A DNA stretch of 64,000 nt from CAVVEQ01 sp963802095 (lineage in GTDB: Bacteria > Chloroflexota > Anaerolineae > Anaerolineales > Anaerolineaceae), in assembly GCA_963802095.1 (NCBI GenBank), contig CAWDHI010000007.1, forward strand, positions 124,001-188,000, read 5' to 3'. This document shows positions 46,237 through 55,854 of this stretch, one piece after another (the first letter of the stretch is position 1; every line of letters begins with the position of its first letter). The translations under genes were made by a program, and so were the position numbers. The notes under the pieces were generated by a model. It saw only the letters and a list, made by a program, of their open reading frames with translations, made no database searches and was not told the DNA's origin.

Positions 46237-48021
46237 TTATTGAATTAAATTCTTGTGCGCCTGGCTGATTCTCTTAGCATCCATCTTTTCCATTTTACGA
46301 TCGTAAGTGAGAAAACCATTGACCTCGATCTCCACATCAGTTGTTTGGGTGTAGATGGCAGCAGCCAAGCCCTGAGAGATGAGCGGCTTCACCTGGTTTT
46401 CCAGTAAATCTAAGTAGGCACTGGTGAGCGCTTCGCTTGATTCATAGAAACGGTACCCGAATTTCTTCTCCGGGTCCCACATGTGCCCTGGGACTTTCAA
46501 GGTATACCCACCGAACTCGGTGACGGCGTAGGCGCGGGTGTCGCGTTTCTTTTTTGGCAGCTTTTTTACATACACATGCCGGCTCTGAAAATCCCCGCAG
46601 CCCTGGTCGAACCAGCCCGAGGCTGCATCCACCAGGCGGGTTGGATCATAACCGAGCACCCAATCAGCGATCTCGCGGGATTGGAATTGCCCCCAGCTCT
46701 CATTAAAAGGTACCCAGCAGGCGATGCAGGCTGCATTGTGCAGGGTGTCGATCATGCCTTTTAATTCCGCGCGGAATTCCTCCCGGTTTTCTGATTCGGC
46801 GCGCCCGAAGCGTCCGAGACCCCGGGTATCGTTGCGATGCCAGCCCACGCTCAGGTTTAGGAAGGCGATCACTTCCCCATCGATCTTTCCGCCGTTGGGC
46901 ATATCCTGCCAGACGATCAAGCCCAGCCGATCGCAGAGGTAGTACCAGCGCAGGGGTTCCACCTTGACGTGTTTGCGGATCAGGTTGCAACCGATTCGCT
47001 TGGTGTATTCGATATCGAAGAGCATAGCCTCTTCGGAGGGCGGGGTATAAAGCCCATCGGGGAAGTAGCCCTGGTCGAGGGGACCGTAGAGAAACAAGGG
47101 CTTGTCGTTTAGGGCGAACCGCGGGTGGCCATCTTCGACCGTCACCAGGCTAAATTTGCGCATGGCGAAATAGCTGCCCACGGCGTCTTCAATTGCGCCA
47201 TCCTTTACCAACCGGATGATCAAGTCGTAAAGGTAAGGATCTTCCGGGCACCAAACCCTTGGTTCGGGGACCGTGAGCGCTGTCATCTTTCCCGGTTGTG
47301 CGGAGCCGCTCGCAATGGTCTTTCCCTCGCGCAGGGCTTCGAACTCAAGCGAATACCCCTGGAGATCGCCATCTCCCCGAAGCTCGGCTTCCAGGATCAG
47401 GCGCTTGTGGTCGAGGTCGGGGGTCAGTTTGAGGGATTCGATGCTGACCGCGGGGACTCCCTCCAACCAGACCGTTTGCCAAATGCCGGAGACGGGGGTG
47501 TACCAGATGCCTTGCAGCTTGAGTACCTGCTTGCCGCGCTGCTGCATGCCGGTATCGGTGGGGTCCCAAACGCACACAAGGAGCTCGTTATCCCCTCCAT
47601 GCAGCCACTCGGTGATATCCAGGGTGAAGGGCAGGTAGCCTCCGCGGTGCGATCCAGCCAGGGAGCCGTTCACCCAGATCTCGCATCCGTAATCCACCGC
47701 CCCGAAGTGCAGCAGGATCCGCCCAACGGTGCAGGAATTCATCAGGAGTTCGGCACGTGGGTCAGGGAACGACCGCCGGTACCAGAGTTTTTGATCGGGC
47801 AGCAGGGGGCGCTGCACGCCGGAAAGGAGTGATTCCACCGGGTAGGGGACAAGGATGGGTCCCTCGAACACTTCAGGTCGCCCGGATCCAGCAGGAAGGA
47901 TGGCAAAATCCCATACCCCGTTAAGGTTAATCCAGCCGGGGCGGGTGAGCTGCGGGCGGGGGTACTCGGGCAGCGGGATGGGCGTCTCGGGAACCCAGGG
48001 GGTGCGGAGGAGCTCAGGCAT
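46237..48021 (-). CDS. Glycoside hydrolase family 2 (beta-galactosidase/glucuronidase-like)
   Basis: 594 residues. Sugar-binding jelly-roll start RPGWINLNGVWDF (about 27-39), then the Ig-like middle and the TIM barrel. The acid/base is Glu441 in WVPFNESWGQF and the nucleophile Glu502 in AVTEFGGYT, both in the canonical place. No signal peptide, so it acts in the cytoplasm on a sugar taken up by the transporter encoded just upstream, which overlaps it by 8 nt. The sugar (galactoside, glucuronide or other) is not predictable. Confidence 0.92.
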   Translation of the reverse strand: MPELLRTPWVPETPIPLPEYPRPQLTRPGWINLNGVWDFAILPAGSGRPEVFEGPILVPYPVESLLSGVQRPLLPDQKLWYRRSFPDPRAELLMNSCTVGRILLHFGAVDYGCEIWVNGSLAGSHRGGYLPFTLDITEWLHGGDNELLVCVWDPTDTGMQQRGKQVLKLQGIWYTPVSGIWQTVWLEGVPAVSIESLKLTPDLDHKRLILEAELRGDGDLQGYSLEFEALREGKTIASGSAQPGKMTALTVPEPRVWCPEDPYLYDLIIRLVKDGAIEDAVGSYFAMRKFSLVTVEDGHPRFALNDKPLFLYGPLDQGYFPDGLYTPPSEEAMLFDIEYTKRIGCNLIRKHVKVEPLRWYYLCDRLGLIVWQDMPNGGKIDGEVIAFLNLSVGWHRNDTRGLGRFGRAESENREEFRAELKGMIDTLHNAACIACWVPFNESWGQFQSREIADWVLGYDPTRLVDAASGWFDQGCGDFQSRHVYVKKLPKKKRDTRAYAVTEFGGYTLKVPGHMWDPEKKFGYRFYESSEALTSAYLDLLENQVKPLISQGLAAAIYTQTTDVEIEVNGFLTYDRKMEKMDAKRISQAHKNLIQ

Positions 48022-49321
48022 TGGAGGGTGTAATCTCTTTGCCTGGTTTTTGGCGGGTAAAGAAAAGGGGGATGAGCGCCAGGAGCGAGATGAGGGATCC
48101 CACCTGGAAGATGATCGGCACGGGAATGAAACCCGTTTCGCCGTTGGAGGTGGTCGGGATGCCGTAGTGCTGGATCAGCCAGGAACCGATCGCAGGGCCA
48201 ATCACCATGGGAATCGCGATCCAGAAGATCATGCGCACTCCGAGGAACTTGCCGCGGCTTTCTTCGGGGAGGAGGTCCTTAAGCCAGGCTACCGAGGCAA
48301 TGGATACCGCTACGTAAAATCCCTGCCATAAAAAACCGGTCACAGCAAGAGCCGGAAGAGTATTGACGAGTGAAAGGAGAATTCCTCCGACGCTGGAAAG
48401 GATCAGGGCGGCTGCCATCATCAGCTTCTTGTTCCAACGGTCTGCGAGGAACCCGAAGGGAATGGCGAGGATCAAGCTGCCCACCATCACCGCAGCGCCA
48501 ACGACGCTGAATTCCGATTTTGAGAGACCGACATAATTCTCCAGATACACGATCAAATACGGAAACGAGACTTCCATGCCGATGCTGGTGATCATGATGA
48601 AGATCAGCAGGATGAAAAGCTGGCGGTTCCTGCGCACCGTTTCGGTGCTGAAGAGACCGGAGAACTCCGACCAGAAAGTGCCTTTATGCTCTTCGGATTC
48701 CGGTATCGGGGGTTCTTTGAGCAACCCCCCCGCGATTGCGCCGGTGAGAAGGACAATCCCGCCCAGGGCATAGAAGAAGGTGAAATAACCCACGCTTTCG
48801 ATCAGCATCCCAGCAGCCACCAGGGAAACGATTTGGGCGATGAACAGGCTGACGTTGAGGACGCCTTCCACCCGGCCGCGCTCTTCCGTGGGAGCGATAT
48901 CTGCCGTCCAGGCGTTGAAGGCTGCGTCGTTGGCGGTGGAGCCGAAGAAGGTCATGATCGCATCAGCGATGACCACCATGATGACCGTCAGGCTCGCGAC
49001 ATTGATATACGCGACCGTTGGGAAAAGGATAGTCGCAAGCCCCCAGCCGATGTAGCCGAAAAGGATGTAGGGTCGGCGGCGGCCCCATTTGGAACGGGTC
49101 CGGTCGCTTAGCGTACCCATAAAAAGGGTTGTGACGGTGGCGATGATGGCACTGCATGCAACCATCCAGGCGATGGGACGCGGATCGGGGGTGATGGTAT
49201 CAAAAACGAATGTGTTGAACCAGGTGTTCTCCACCGCCCAGGCGATCTGACCGGTGATGGCGAGGGCGGCCATAATGGCCCAGCCGCGGGTATTGATGCG
49301 AAGTGATGGATGAGAGTGCAT
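48014..49321 (-). CDS. MFS / GPH-family sugar transporter
   Basis: 435 residues with 12 membrane helices. The motif DRTRSKWGRRRPYILFGYIGWG (about 72-93) is the loop 2-3 signature of glycoside-pentoside-hexuronide:cation symporters, and a second GFLADRWNKK occurs after helix 8. It probably imports a glycoside with a cation. The gene overlaps the GH2 hydrolase by 8 nt, so they form a two-gene uptake-and-cleavage operon with no visible regulator next to it. Confidence 0.9.
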   Translation of the reverse strand: MHSHPSLRINTRGWAIMAALAITGQIAWAVENTWFNTFVFDTITPDPRPIAWMVACSAIIATVTTLFMGTLSDRTRSKWGRRRPYILFGYIGWGLATILFPTVAYINVASLTVIMVVIADAIMTFFGSTANDAAFNAWTADIAPTEERGRVEGVLNVSLFIAQIVSLVAAGMLIESVGYFTFFYALGGIVLLTGAIAGGLLKEPPIPESEEHKGTFWSEFSGLFSTETVRRNRQLFILLIFIMITSIGMEVSFPYLIVYLENYVGLSKSEFSVVGAAVMVGSLILAIPFGFLADRWNKKLMMAAALILSSVGGILLSLVNTLPALAVTGFLWQGFYVAVSIASVAWLKDLLPEESRGKFLGVRMIFWIAIPMVIGPAIGSWLIQHYGIPTTSNGETGFIPVPIIFQVGSLISLLALIPLFFTRQKPGKEITPSNA

Positions 49322-49425
49322 TGACTATTCTTTTTCTATTGGAAATTTTGGATGGATAAATAATACAGGAATTTTTAAAAAAAGTAAAACCTGAAATGGC
49401 ATTCCTGGCAGGCAAAAACGCTTTT

Positions 49426-49454
49426 TTGTAAAACCTTTCGGAATATGTTACGAT
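49426..49454 (+). promoter_or_regulatory. Promoter for the 49516-52385 gene run
   Basis: TTGTAA at 49426-49431, a 17-nt spacer, TGT before TACGAT (49449-49454). The layout equals that at 10305. It lies 61 nt upstream of ATG 49516. Confidence 0.7.
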
Positions 49455-49515
49455 AAAGGAATAAATAGGACAAGAATTATCCGAATAATTATTTAGAGGT
49501 CCAAAAGAGGATGGT

Positions 49516-50070
49516 ATGCGAAAACTAATTTTTCAAATTGCTCTGTCGCTAGACGGCTTTTATGAAGGACCCAAGGGGGAGCTGGACTGGCACCTGGTGG
49601 ATGAAGAATTTTATGCGGATGTTTACGAATTGTTCGAAACCCTGGATGGCGAGATCATGGGTCGAAAGACCTATGAAACCATGGCTGCTTACTGGCAGAC
49701 CGAGACGGCATTACGGGAGGACCCGGTGACTGCGAAATGGATGAATTCACTGCGAAAATATGTGGTTTCAAGAACCCTGAAAACCGTCTCATGGGAGAAT
49801 TCCAGCCTGCTCGAGGGGGATGCGGAGGAAGCCATCACCCGATTGAAGGAGCAGCCCGGAAAGGACCTCGGCATAGGCGGTTCCGATCTTGTAGCCTCCC
49901 TGCGCAACCCCAAACTCGTTGATGAATACCGCTTCTTAATTGTCCCGGTAGTCCTGGGAGCTGGAAAACCGATCTTTCAGGGCATCCGCCAGAGACTGAA
50001 CCTGAAATTGATCTCGACAAAAACATATAAATCAGGCATGACTGGGTTGTACTACCAGCCGGCTGATTAA
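49516..50070 (+). CDS. Dihydrofolate-reductase-like (RibD C-terminal / YyaP) protein
   Basis: 184 residues. FQIALSLDGFYEGPKGELDW (about 5-24), MGRKTYETMAAYW and YRFLIVPVVLGAGKPIF are typical of the bacterial RibD-C/DHFR-like group, which binds NADPH. The physiological reductase reaction is unknown. It heads a run of small genes with short spacers behind one promoter (49426). Confidence 0.9.
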   Translation: MRKLIFQIALSLDGFYEGPKGELDWHLVDEEFYADVYELFETLDGEIMGRKTYETMAAYWQTETALREDPVTAKWMNSLRKYVVSRTLKTVSWENSSLLEGDAEEAITRLKEQPGKDLGIGGSDLVASLRNPKLVDEYRFLIVPVVLGAGKPIFQGIRQRLNLKLISTKTYKSGMTGLYYQPAD

Positions 50071-50093
50071 TATAAATGAATATAGGAGAAAGA

Positions 50094-50507
50094 ATGGCAA
50101 AAATCACCCCTTACCTGTTTTTCGACGGCACATGTCGCGAAGCGATGGATTTCTACCACGACTGCCTGGGAGGCGAGCTGAAAACGCAAACCATAGGCGA
50201 ATCTCCGGCGGCAGCTTTGCAACCCCCGGAAGCTGGGTCTCGGATCATGCACGCAACCCTCGATAAAGGGAACCTGGCGTTAATGGCCTCGGATATGATG
50301 TTTGATGGGTCTGTTCACGGCAATTCCATTCAACTTACCCTGGTCTGCGATTCCATGGAAGAGATCAACTCCTACTTTGAAGCACTTTCCAGGGGCGGCA
50401 AGGTTGTTTCCCCATTAAAAACCGAGTTCTGGGGCGGGACGTTTGGGCAGTTGGTGGATAAATATGGGTTCCAATGGATGCTGAGCTATGAGAAAAAACC
50501 TGCATAA
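50094..50507 (+). CDS. PhnB-like VOC family protein
   Basis: 137 residues from the ATG at 50094 (GGAGA 4-5 nt upstream). ITPYLFFDGTCREAMDFYHDCLGG (about 4-27), HATLDKGNLALMASD and GGTFGQLVDKYGFQWML form the doubled beta-alpha-beta unit of VOC proteins of the PhnB/glyoxalase-like type. Metal ligands are not obvious; substrate unknown. It begins 23 nt after the DHFR-like gene. Confidence 0.88.
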   Translation: MAKITPYLFFDGTCREAMDFYHDCLGGELKTQTIGESPAAALQPPEAGSRIMHATLDKGNLALMASDMMFDGSVHGNSIQLTLVCDSMEEINSYFEALSRGGKVVSPLKTEFWGGTFGQLVDKYGFQWMLSYEKKPA

Positions 50508-50537
50508 ATTGCAGGATTGAATATAGGAGCGAATGAA

Positions 50538-50951
50538 ATGAAATCTGAGAATAAAACCGTACCGACGATCAAAAGTGTAACCGAATTCGTCAATTCCATC
50601 CCGGAAGAGGATAGAAAACAGGACTGCCGGGTGGTGCTGGAGATGATGGAATCAACCACGGGGGAAAAGGGTGTCATGTGGGGGGATTCAATCGTCGGAT
50701 TTGGCCTCTACCACTATGTGTATGCCACCGGCAGGGAAGGGGATATGCCAAAGGTTGGCTTTTCGCCGCGGAAGCAGGCATTAACCGTTTATCTCAACTA
50801 CGGATTCGAGAATTACGTTGATCTGTTGACAATGTTAGGGAAACACAAAACCGGAAAGATCTGCCTGTATATCAACCACCTGTCGGATGTAGACCTTGAT
50901 GTTTTGAAAGCGCTGATCCTTCGCTCCTACAAGGCATACGATAGACTCTAA
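50538..50951 (+). CDS. DUF1801 protein
   Basis: 137 residues from the ATG at 50538, which follows an AATATAGGAG leader identical to that of the previous gene. The sequence SVTEFVNSIPEEDRKQDCRVVLEMM, VMWGDSIVGFGLYHY and GKICLYINHLSDVDLDVLK is the DUF1801/YdhG-like fold. The function is unknown. 30 nt separate it from the VOC gene. Confidence 0.88.
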   Translation: MKSENKTVPTIKSVTEFVNSIPEEDRKQDCRVVLEMMESTTGEKGVMWGDSIVGFGLYHYVYATGREGDMPKVGFSPRKQALTVYLNYGFENYVDLLTMLGKHKTGKICLYINHLSDVDLDVLKALILRSYKAYDRL

Positions 50952-50969
50952 TATTGAAAAGAACCCATT

Positions 50970-51452
50970 ATGGATACAGAAAAATTACTGACTCTTGACC
51001 AGGCGCACGAAAAGTTTGCTAAATCCCTGAACGGGAAAACCTGGGATCTGCTTGGGAAGGAGGACCGCACCCGGGAGAAGGATGAATTAATGGTCCTCTC
51101 TGCCAGCGCATCCCTTTATCATTGACTGCAGATTGGCACGGCGGTTCATGCCCAGCGCGGGGAGTGGCTGCTGGCGCATGTTTATACCATCCTGGAAAAA
51201 CCCGAACCAGCCATGGAGCATGCCCGGCGCTGCCGGGAGATCACTGAGGCGAACCCGGGCGAAATGAAGGATTTCGATCTCTTTTACGCTAATGAAGCCA
51301 TGGCACGGGTGCTCGCGTTGAGAAGGGAGAAGCAGGAGGCCAGGAGGTATAAGCAACGCGCATCTGAAATGGCTGAAACCATCGCTGACCCGGAGGATAA
51401 GACGATCGTCATGGGCGACCTTAAGGCTCGACCCTTGTTTGATGTAGAATAA
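50970..51452 (+). CDS. Conserved hypothetical protein with one in-frame TGA
   Basis: From ATG 50970 (MDTEKLLTLDQAHEKFAKSL) the frame runs 160 codons to TAA 51452 with a single TGA at 51123-51125. Here the expected residue is Trp (SLYH-W-LQIGTAVHAQRGEW), followed by HVYTILEKPEPAMEHARRC and FYANEAMARVLALRREKQE. The second half alone has no good start. The family is known only as hypothetical. One base (TGA from TGG) explains the break, either an error or a recent nonsense mutation; UGA recoding is unlikely because TGA ends other genes here. Confidence 0.65.
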
Positions 51453-51483
51453 CCGCATCATCTCACATCCCCGGGAGGGTTCC

Positions 51484-51990
51484 ATGACGCATCCTTTGGT
51501 GGAGCAGCTATTTTTTGCACGCAGCGAATTCATTCGCTCGATCCAAGGCATTTCCGAAGAGGACGCTCAAAAGCGGATCCTTCCCATGAACTGCATCAGC
51601 TGGAACGTGGGTCACCTGGCCTGGCAGGAACAAAAGTATTACCTCACTTTTACCCGGGGGATCACGCTGAGAGAGGATATTCAAAAAGATTTGGCCAAAG
51701 GTGCTCCTGCCAGCACCCATGCTTTAAAGGACATGATCGAAGCCTGGGAGGAAATCACCCATGAGGCAGATTCCTGGCTGAAAGATGTCTCGGATGATCA
51801 TCTACTCCAAGGAGTTGTGCTGGACGGAAAAACCATGGAATTCACCTACGGGAATGTGATCCTCCGAACCATCTATCATTACTGGTATCACACCGGGGAA
51901 AATTGTGCGATCCGGCAGATGCTGGGGCACAAGGATCTGCCCAGTTTTGTTGGAGATCTTGACGGCAAAGCCCCCTATCGAGCTGATTAA
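51484..51990 (+). CDS. DinB-like (DfsB) four-helix protein
   Basis: 168 residues. The metal-site His of WNVGHLAWQEQKYY (about 36-49) and of YHYWYHTGENCAIRQ (about 128-142) match the DinB/YfiT superfamily, which includes thiol-dependent and mycothiol-type enzymes. GGAGGG 5 nt before the ATG. It follows the TGA-interrupted gene by 31 nt. Function unknown. Confidence 0.88.
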   Translation: MTHPLVEQLFFARSEFIRSIQGISEEDAQKRILPMNCISWNVGHLAWQEQKYYLTFTRGITLREDIQKDLAKGAPASTHALKDMIEAWEEITHEADSWLKDVSDDHLLQGVVLDGKTMEFTYGNVILRTIYHYWYHTGENCAIRQMLGHKDLPSFVGDLDGKAPYRAD

Positions 51991-51995
51991 TAATC

Positions 51996-52385
51996 ATGAC
52001 CGCTTCGATCTCGACAGTCTCCCTGGTCGTCAAGGATTATGACGATGCGATCCGTTTTTTCACCGACTGCCTACAGTTTACCCTAGTGGAGGATACGCCG
52101 ATGGGCAGCGGTAAGCGCTGGGTGGTCGTTTCGCCTCCCGGGGGTACGGGAGCATCTTTGCTACTCGCGAAGGCGGTGGGGAAAGAGCAGGAAGCCCGGA
52201 TCGGGGACCAGAGCGGGGGGAGAGTTTTCCTTTTTCTGCAGACCGCTGATTTCCAGAGGGATTATGCATATATGAAAGCCAAGGGGGTTCGGTTCACAGA
52301 GGAGCCCCGCCAGGAAAGCTATGGAACGGTCGTGGTCTTCCTGGACCTTTACGGCAATAAGTGGGATCTGGTGCAGGCGTTATAA
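51996..52385 (+). CDS. Glyoxalase/bleomycin-resistance-like VOC protein
   Basis: 129 residues. STVSLVVKDYDDAIRFFTDCLQF (about 6-28), RWVVVSPPGGTGASLLLAKAV and VVVFLDLYGNKWDLVQ are the glyoxalase fold; the Glu/His metal ligands are partly visible. Its start is 5 nt after the DinB gene stop, so translation may be coupled. It closes the operon begun at 49516. Confidence 0.88.
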   Translation: MTASISTVSLVVKDYDDAIRFFTDCLQFTLVEDTPMGSGKRWVVVSPPGGTGASLLLAKAVGKEQEARIGDQSGGRVFLFLQTADFQRDYAYMKAKGVRFTEEPRQESYGTVVVFLDLYGNKWDLVQAL

Positions 52386-52445
52386 GATTATTGGCTGCTT
52401 CCCATCTGGCGCTTTCCTTGCACCATTGCGTTTGAGGAAACCGCC

Positions 52446-54059
52446 ATGCAAAAGACGCAAAACAATTTTTCCATTATTCAGCGTTGGGACGGGATGAACC
52501 GGGAGGAAAAAGCCGGGCTGATTTTATTGCTTTGCGCGCTCATTCTGGGTGCGCTTGTGCGGTTTCTCCATGTTTTCGGTCTGGAATTCCCCATTAACGA
52601 CGGCGGGCTTTTCTACACTATGACCCGCGACCTTCAGGCGAATGGTTTCCTGATCCCCCGCGAGACCAGCTACAACGGGGGTGGATTGCCCTTCGCCTAT
52701 CCTCCGCTTGGATTTTACCTGGCGGGTTCTCTTGAAACCATTTTTGGATGGGATCTTCTGAGCGTGATGCGCTGGCTGCCACTTATCATTAATTTACTTT
52801 GTATTCCGGTTTTTTATTTATTTTCCCGCCGGTTGTTGAAGGATCCGGTCAAAGCCGGGATCGCTACCTTGTTCTTCGCGCTCCTGCGCCCCGGGTATGA
52901 ATGGCTGATCATGGGTGGGGGGCTCACCCGCTCGCCGGCGATGCTATTCTCCCTGCTCAGTTTGTATTTATACCTGGGGATGCTGGAAGCGCCACAGAGA
53001 CGGGTGCGGGATATCATCTTTCCGGCTGTGGCTCTCGCCCTGACCTTTCTCTCCCACCTTGAGATCGGCTGGTTTACAGTCTATTCCCTTGCCCTGTTGT
53101 GGTTCTTTCGCGGGATGAACCGGAGGAACTTCATTTCCACTGTTTTCATCATGTTGGGAGTGTTTATCCTAACAAGCCCATACTGGGTCCAGGTGATCCG
53201 ATTTCACCAGATACAGCCTTTCCTGGCGGGGTTGGCCAGTGGCGGTTACAGTCCTTTTATTAGCATCTTCGGGCTTTTATACTTAAACTTCACCGAAGAA
53301 CTGATCTTCCCCGTCCTTGCAGCGACTGCTCTGCTGGGGGCAACCATCTCTCTGGTAAAGCGCGATTACCTTCTCCCCATCTGGTTGGTACTTAATTCTA
53401 TTCTGGACGCACGCAGCGTGAATCGCAGCGATGTGATCCCGGCTGCCATGCTCATATCCATTGGAATCGTCGATGGCATGTATGTGCTCATCGCGAAATA
53501 CAAGCAGGCACATGATGCACGTCGGAATTCAAAAACCGAGGGTGAGGGAATCTTTTCCCGAGCGGGGATCCTGGTCCTTTATATCCTCTGCGCGCAGGTC
53601 ATTTTAACGGCCTATTTGTTTCGCAGCCTGGATCAATCGTTGGCTCATATACTCACGGCTGGCGATATTAAAGCGATGGAATGGGTAAAGGGAAACACTC
53701 CCACCGAGGCCGAATTCTTCGTTGTTCCGTCCTCCACCTGGTGGGAGACCGATGCGGTGGGCGAATGGTTTCCGGCGCTCGCTGAACGGAGAACCCCGCT
53801 CACCGTTCAGGGAAGCGAATGGCTGCCAGACTACAGGGATAGGATCGCAAAATTCAAGGAGATCTCCACTCTGATCTCTGACGGCGATCTTGATGGACGA
53901 ACTCTCCTGCGCGATTTTCCGCAAGCCGATTTTCTATTTCTTCCCATCTCGAGTTTTCAGAACAAGGCCGCATTGGTTGTTCTTCGATCGAACTTGCAGG
54001 AATTTCCAATAGTTTTTCGCAATGCAGATGTGGAGGTGTACGAACTTCGCACAAAGTGA
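52446..54059 (+). CDS. GT-C-type membrane glycosyltransferase-like protein
   Basis: 537 residues with about 12 membrane helices. The first outer loop holds FPINDGGLFYTMTRDLQ (about 48-64), where the NDGGLF segment is at the catalytic-Asp position of STT3/PMT-type GT-C enzymes. SYNGGGLPFAYPPLGFYLAG follows. The C-terminal soluble part (about 400-537) has PTEAEFFVVPSSTWWETDA. It probably transfers sugars from a lipid carrier outside the cell. No partner genes lie next to it. Confidence 0.75.
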   Translation: MQKTQNNFSIIQRWDGMNREEKAGLILLLCALILGALVRFLHVFGLEFPINDGGLFYTMTRDLQANGFLIPRETSYNGGGLPFAYPPLGFYLAGSLETIFGWDLLSVMRWLPLIINLLCIPVFYLFSRRLLKDPVKAGIATLFFALLRPGYEWLIMGGGLTRSPAMLFSLLSLYLYLGMLEAPQRRVRDIIFPAVALALTFLSHLEIGWFTVYSLALLWFFRGMNRRNFISTVFIMLGVFILTSPYWVQVIRFHQIQPFLAGLASGGYSPFISIFGLLYLNFTEELIFPVLAATALLGATISLVKRDYLLPIWLVLNSILDARSVNRSDVIPAAMLISIGIVDGMYVLIAKYKQAHDARRNSKTEGEGIFSRAGILVLYILCAQVILTAYLFRSLDQSLAHILTAGDIKAMEWVKGNTPTEAEFFVVPSSTWWETDAVGEWFPALAERRTPLTVQGSEWLPDYRDRIAKFKEISTLISDGDLDGRTLLRDFPQADFLFLPISSFQNKAALVVLRSNLQEFPIVFRNADVEVYELRTK

Positions 54060-54312
54060 CTCGTAGCAAGAATTCTCTTTTATAAATTAAAAAAAATTTA
54101 TTTCCGGATAATTTCAGCTTGATAGTGCGGAAGATCTGGCTGATCTGATTGATAATGGGGTTTATGCAGGTATCAAAGGGTGGCCTGACACTCAAAGCGT
54201 ACAAGCAAATTGTGGAAATGACGATTGAAATCAGACCCGAATCGGCGTATAGTAATTGAAAATTCTGCTATAGTTTGATATCTCTTCGGATAAAAATGAG
54301 AGGCAGGCCTTG

Positions 54313-55782
54313 ATGTTGAAAATAATTCTATTAGGGATCCTGGCTGTATTGGTTGTAACCTCGATCCTGGTCATCATCAGGGGGGTCATGTACCGACTTC
54401 GCCATCGCGCGATACCAGTCGAAGAGGGGGTTCCTGTTGATCCCCAGAAGCTCGGCGAGAATCTGGCTGCTTCCATCCGCTGTAAGACGGTACCCCTGGA
54501 TGACAGCGGAACCCCGGAACCGGAAGCCTTTCGCCAGCTGCATTCCTTTCTTGAAAAAACATATCCGCTGGTACACACGAAACTTAAAAAGGAGGTCATT
54601 GGGGGTTACAGCCTTTTATACATCTGGGAAGGCACGAACCCGAAGCTTGACCCCGTCCAATTGATGGCTCACCAGGATGTGGTTTCCGCAAACCCAACGG
54701 AATGGACACACCCACCCTTCGAGGGAAAAATTGTGGACGGAATCGTTTGGGGGCGTGGCACGCTGGATATCAAGAACCAGCTGATTGGGATCATGGAAGC
54801 TGCGGAAGCCCTATTAAAACAGGGTTTCCAACCGGAAAGAACGATTCATTTCGCCTTCGGACATGACGAGGAGACAGGGGGAGCTAATGGCGCCGCTGTT
54901 TTAGGGAAGCTACTTAAAGACCGAAAAATCCATTTAGCTGCCATAGCCGATGAAGGCGGGGGCATTATTGATGGGGTCATCCCGTTCCTCAAGAAACCTG
55001 TGGCGCTAATCGGAACCGGCGAAAAGGGATACCTCACCATGAAGTATTACGTGAGGAGCAAACCAGGTCATTCCTCCGCCCCACCCCGGGAAACCTCGAT
55101 TAGTATCCTCGCCGGAGGTTTAACGAATTTGGCAAGGCACCCACTACCTTCACGGATCCGTGCCGCGAAAATTCTTTATACAAGTATTGGACCCGCAACC
55201 CCCTTCTGGCTTCGGGTCGCCTGGGCAAACGTCTGGCTTTTCGGGGGACTGTTGAAAAGGATAATGAATAAGGAAGATGAAACCAGGGCGTATATCCGCA
55301 CCACAGGCGTTTTGACGATATTTAATGCAGGTACTGAAGATAATACCATCCCGGAAGAAGCAACGGCTTTTGTGAACTACAGGATACTCCCCGGATATAA
55401 AATCGAAGATATTGTGAATTTTGCTCACAAACACATTGGCGACGAACGGGTGAAATTCAACCCGGTTGAAGGCAAAGCCAACGAAGTGGTGGGGCCTTCC
55501 CCCACAACAGGCCCGGTTTATGAAGGTCTGAGCCTGGCAATTCGAAAGATATATGGAGATTATCCGGCTGCGCCTTTTGTAATGCTGGGAGGCACGGATT
55601 GCGGTCATTACGTTGAGGTTTGCGAGAATATTTACCGGTTTACCCCTTTAATCATGGATCCCAGTTATGCCGGATTGGAGCATGGGGTGGATGAGCGTAT
55701 TCCTATCTCGGAAATGGTGAAAACGGTAAAGTTCTACTCGAAACTGATGCAGATCTGGGGAACGGAGAAAATGGAAGGCTAA
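54313..55782 (+). CDS. M20-family metallopeptidase (CPS1 / PM20D1-like)
   Basis: 489 residues from the ATG at 54313 (TTG 54310 also possible). An N-terminal membrane anchor (about 4-24) leads to the catalytic domain with LMAHQDVVSANP (His and Asp ligands), GRGTLDIKNQ, FGHDEETGGANGA (Glu pair) and LGGTDCGHYVEV (last His). This is the carboxypeptidase S/PM20D1 subgroup, which cleaves or forms N-acyl amino acids and dipeptides. It probably faces the outside. TGCTATAGT at 54266-54274 may be the -10. Confidence 0.9.
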   Translation: MLKIILLGILAVLVVTSILVIIRGVMYRLRHRAIPVEEGVPVDPQKLGENLAASIRCKTVPLDDSGTPEPEAFRQLHSFLEKTYPLVHTKLKKEVIGGYSLLYIWEGTNPKLDPVQLMAHQDVVSANPTEWTHPPFEGKIVDGIVWGRGTLDIKNQLIGIMEAAEALLKQGFQPERTIHFAFGHDEETGGANGAAVLGKLLKDRKIHLAAIADEGGGIIDGVIPFLKKPVALIGTGEKGYLTMKYYVRSKPGHSSAPPRETSISILAGGLTNLARHPLPSRIRAAKILYTSIGPATPFWLRVAWANVWLFGGLLKRIMNKEDETRAYIRTTGVLTIFNAGTEDNTIPEEATAFVNYRILPGYKIEDIVNFAHKHIGDERVKFNPVEGKANEVVGPSPTTGPVYEGLSLAIRKIYGDYPAAPFVMLGGTDCGHYVEVCENIYRFTPLIMDPSYAGLEHGVDERIPISEMVKTVKFYSKLMQIWGTEKMEG

Positions 55783-55815
55783 AGGGAATCTGGGATAACT
55801 TTCCGGCTTTCCGTA

Positions 55816-55824
55816 TGTTATAAT
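55816..55824 (+). promoter_or_regulatory. Extended -10 promoter element
   Basis: TGTTATAAT at 55816-55824, 31 nt upstream of the ATG at 55855; no -35 is needed with this extended element. Confidence 0.55.
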
Positions 55825-55854
55825 ATTAGAAAATATTAATCTTGGAGGAAAGAA

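Noticed and set aside
43460..51126. TGA at two positions where Trp is expected, suggesting a changed genetic code
   Set aside because: TGG is the normal Trp codon throughout and TGA terminates many intact genes; one case is in a clear pseudogene.
54159..54263. 34-codon ORF before the M20 peptidase
   Set aside because: No Shine-Dalgarno and no similarity noticed; it lies in an AT-rich leader and is probably chance.
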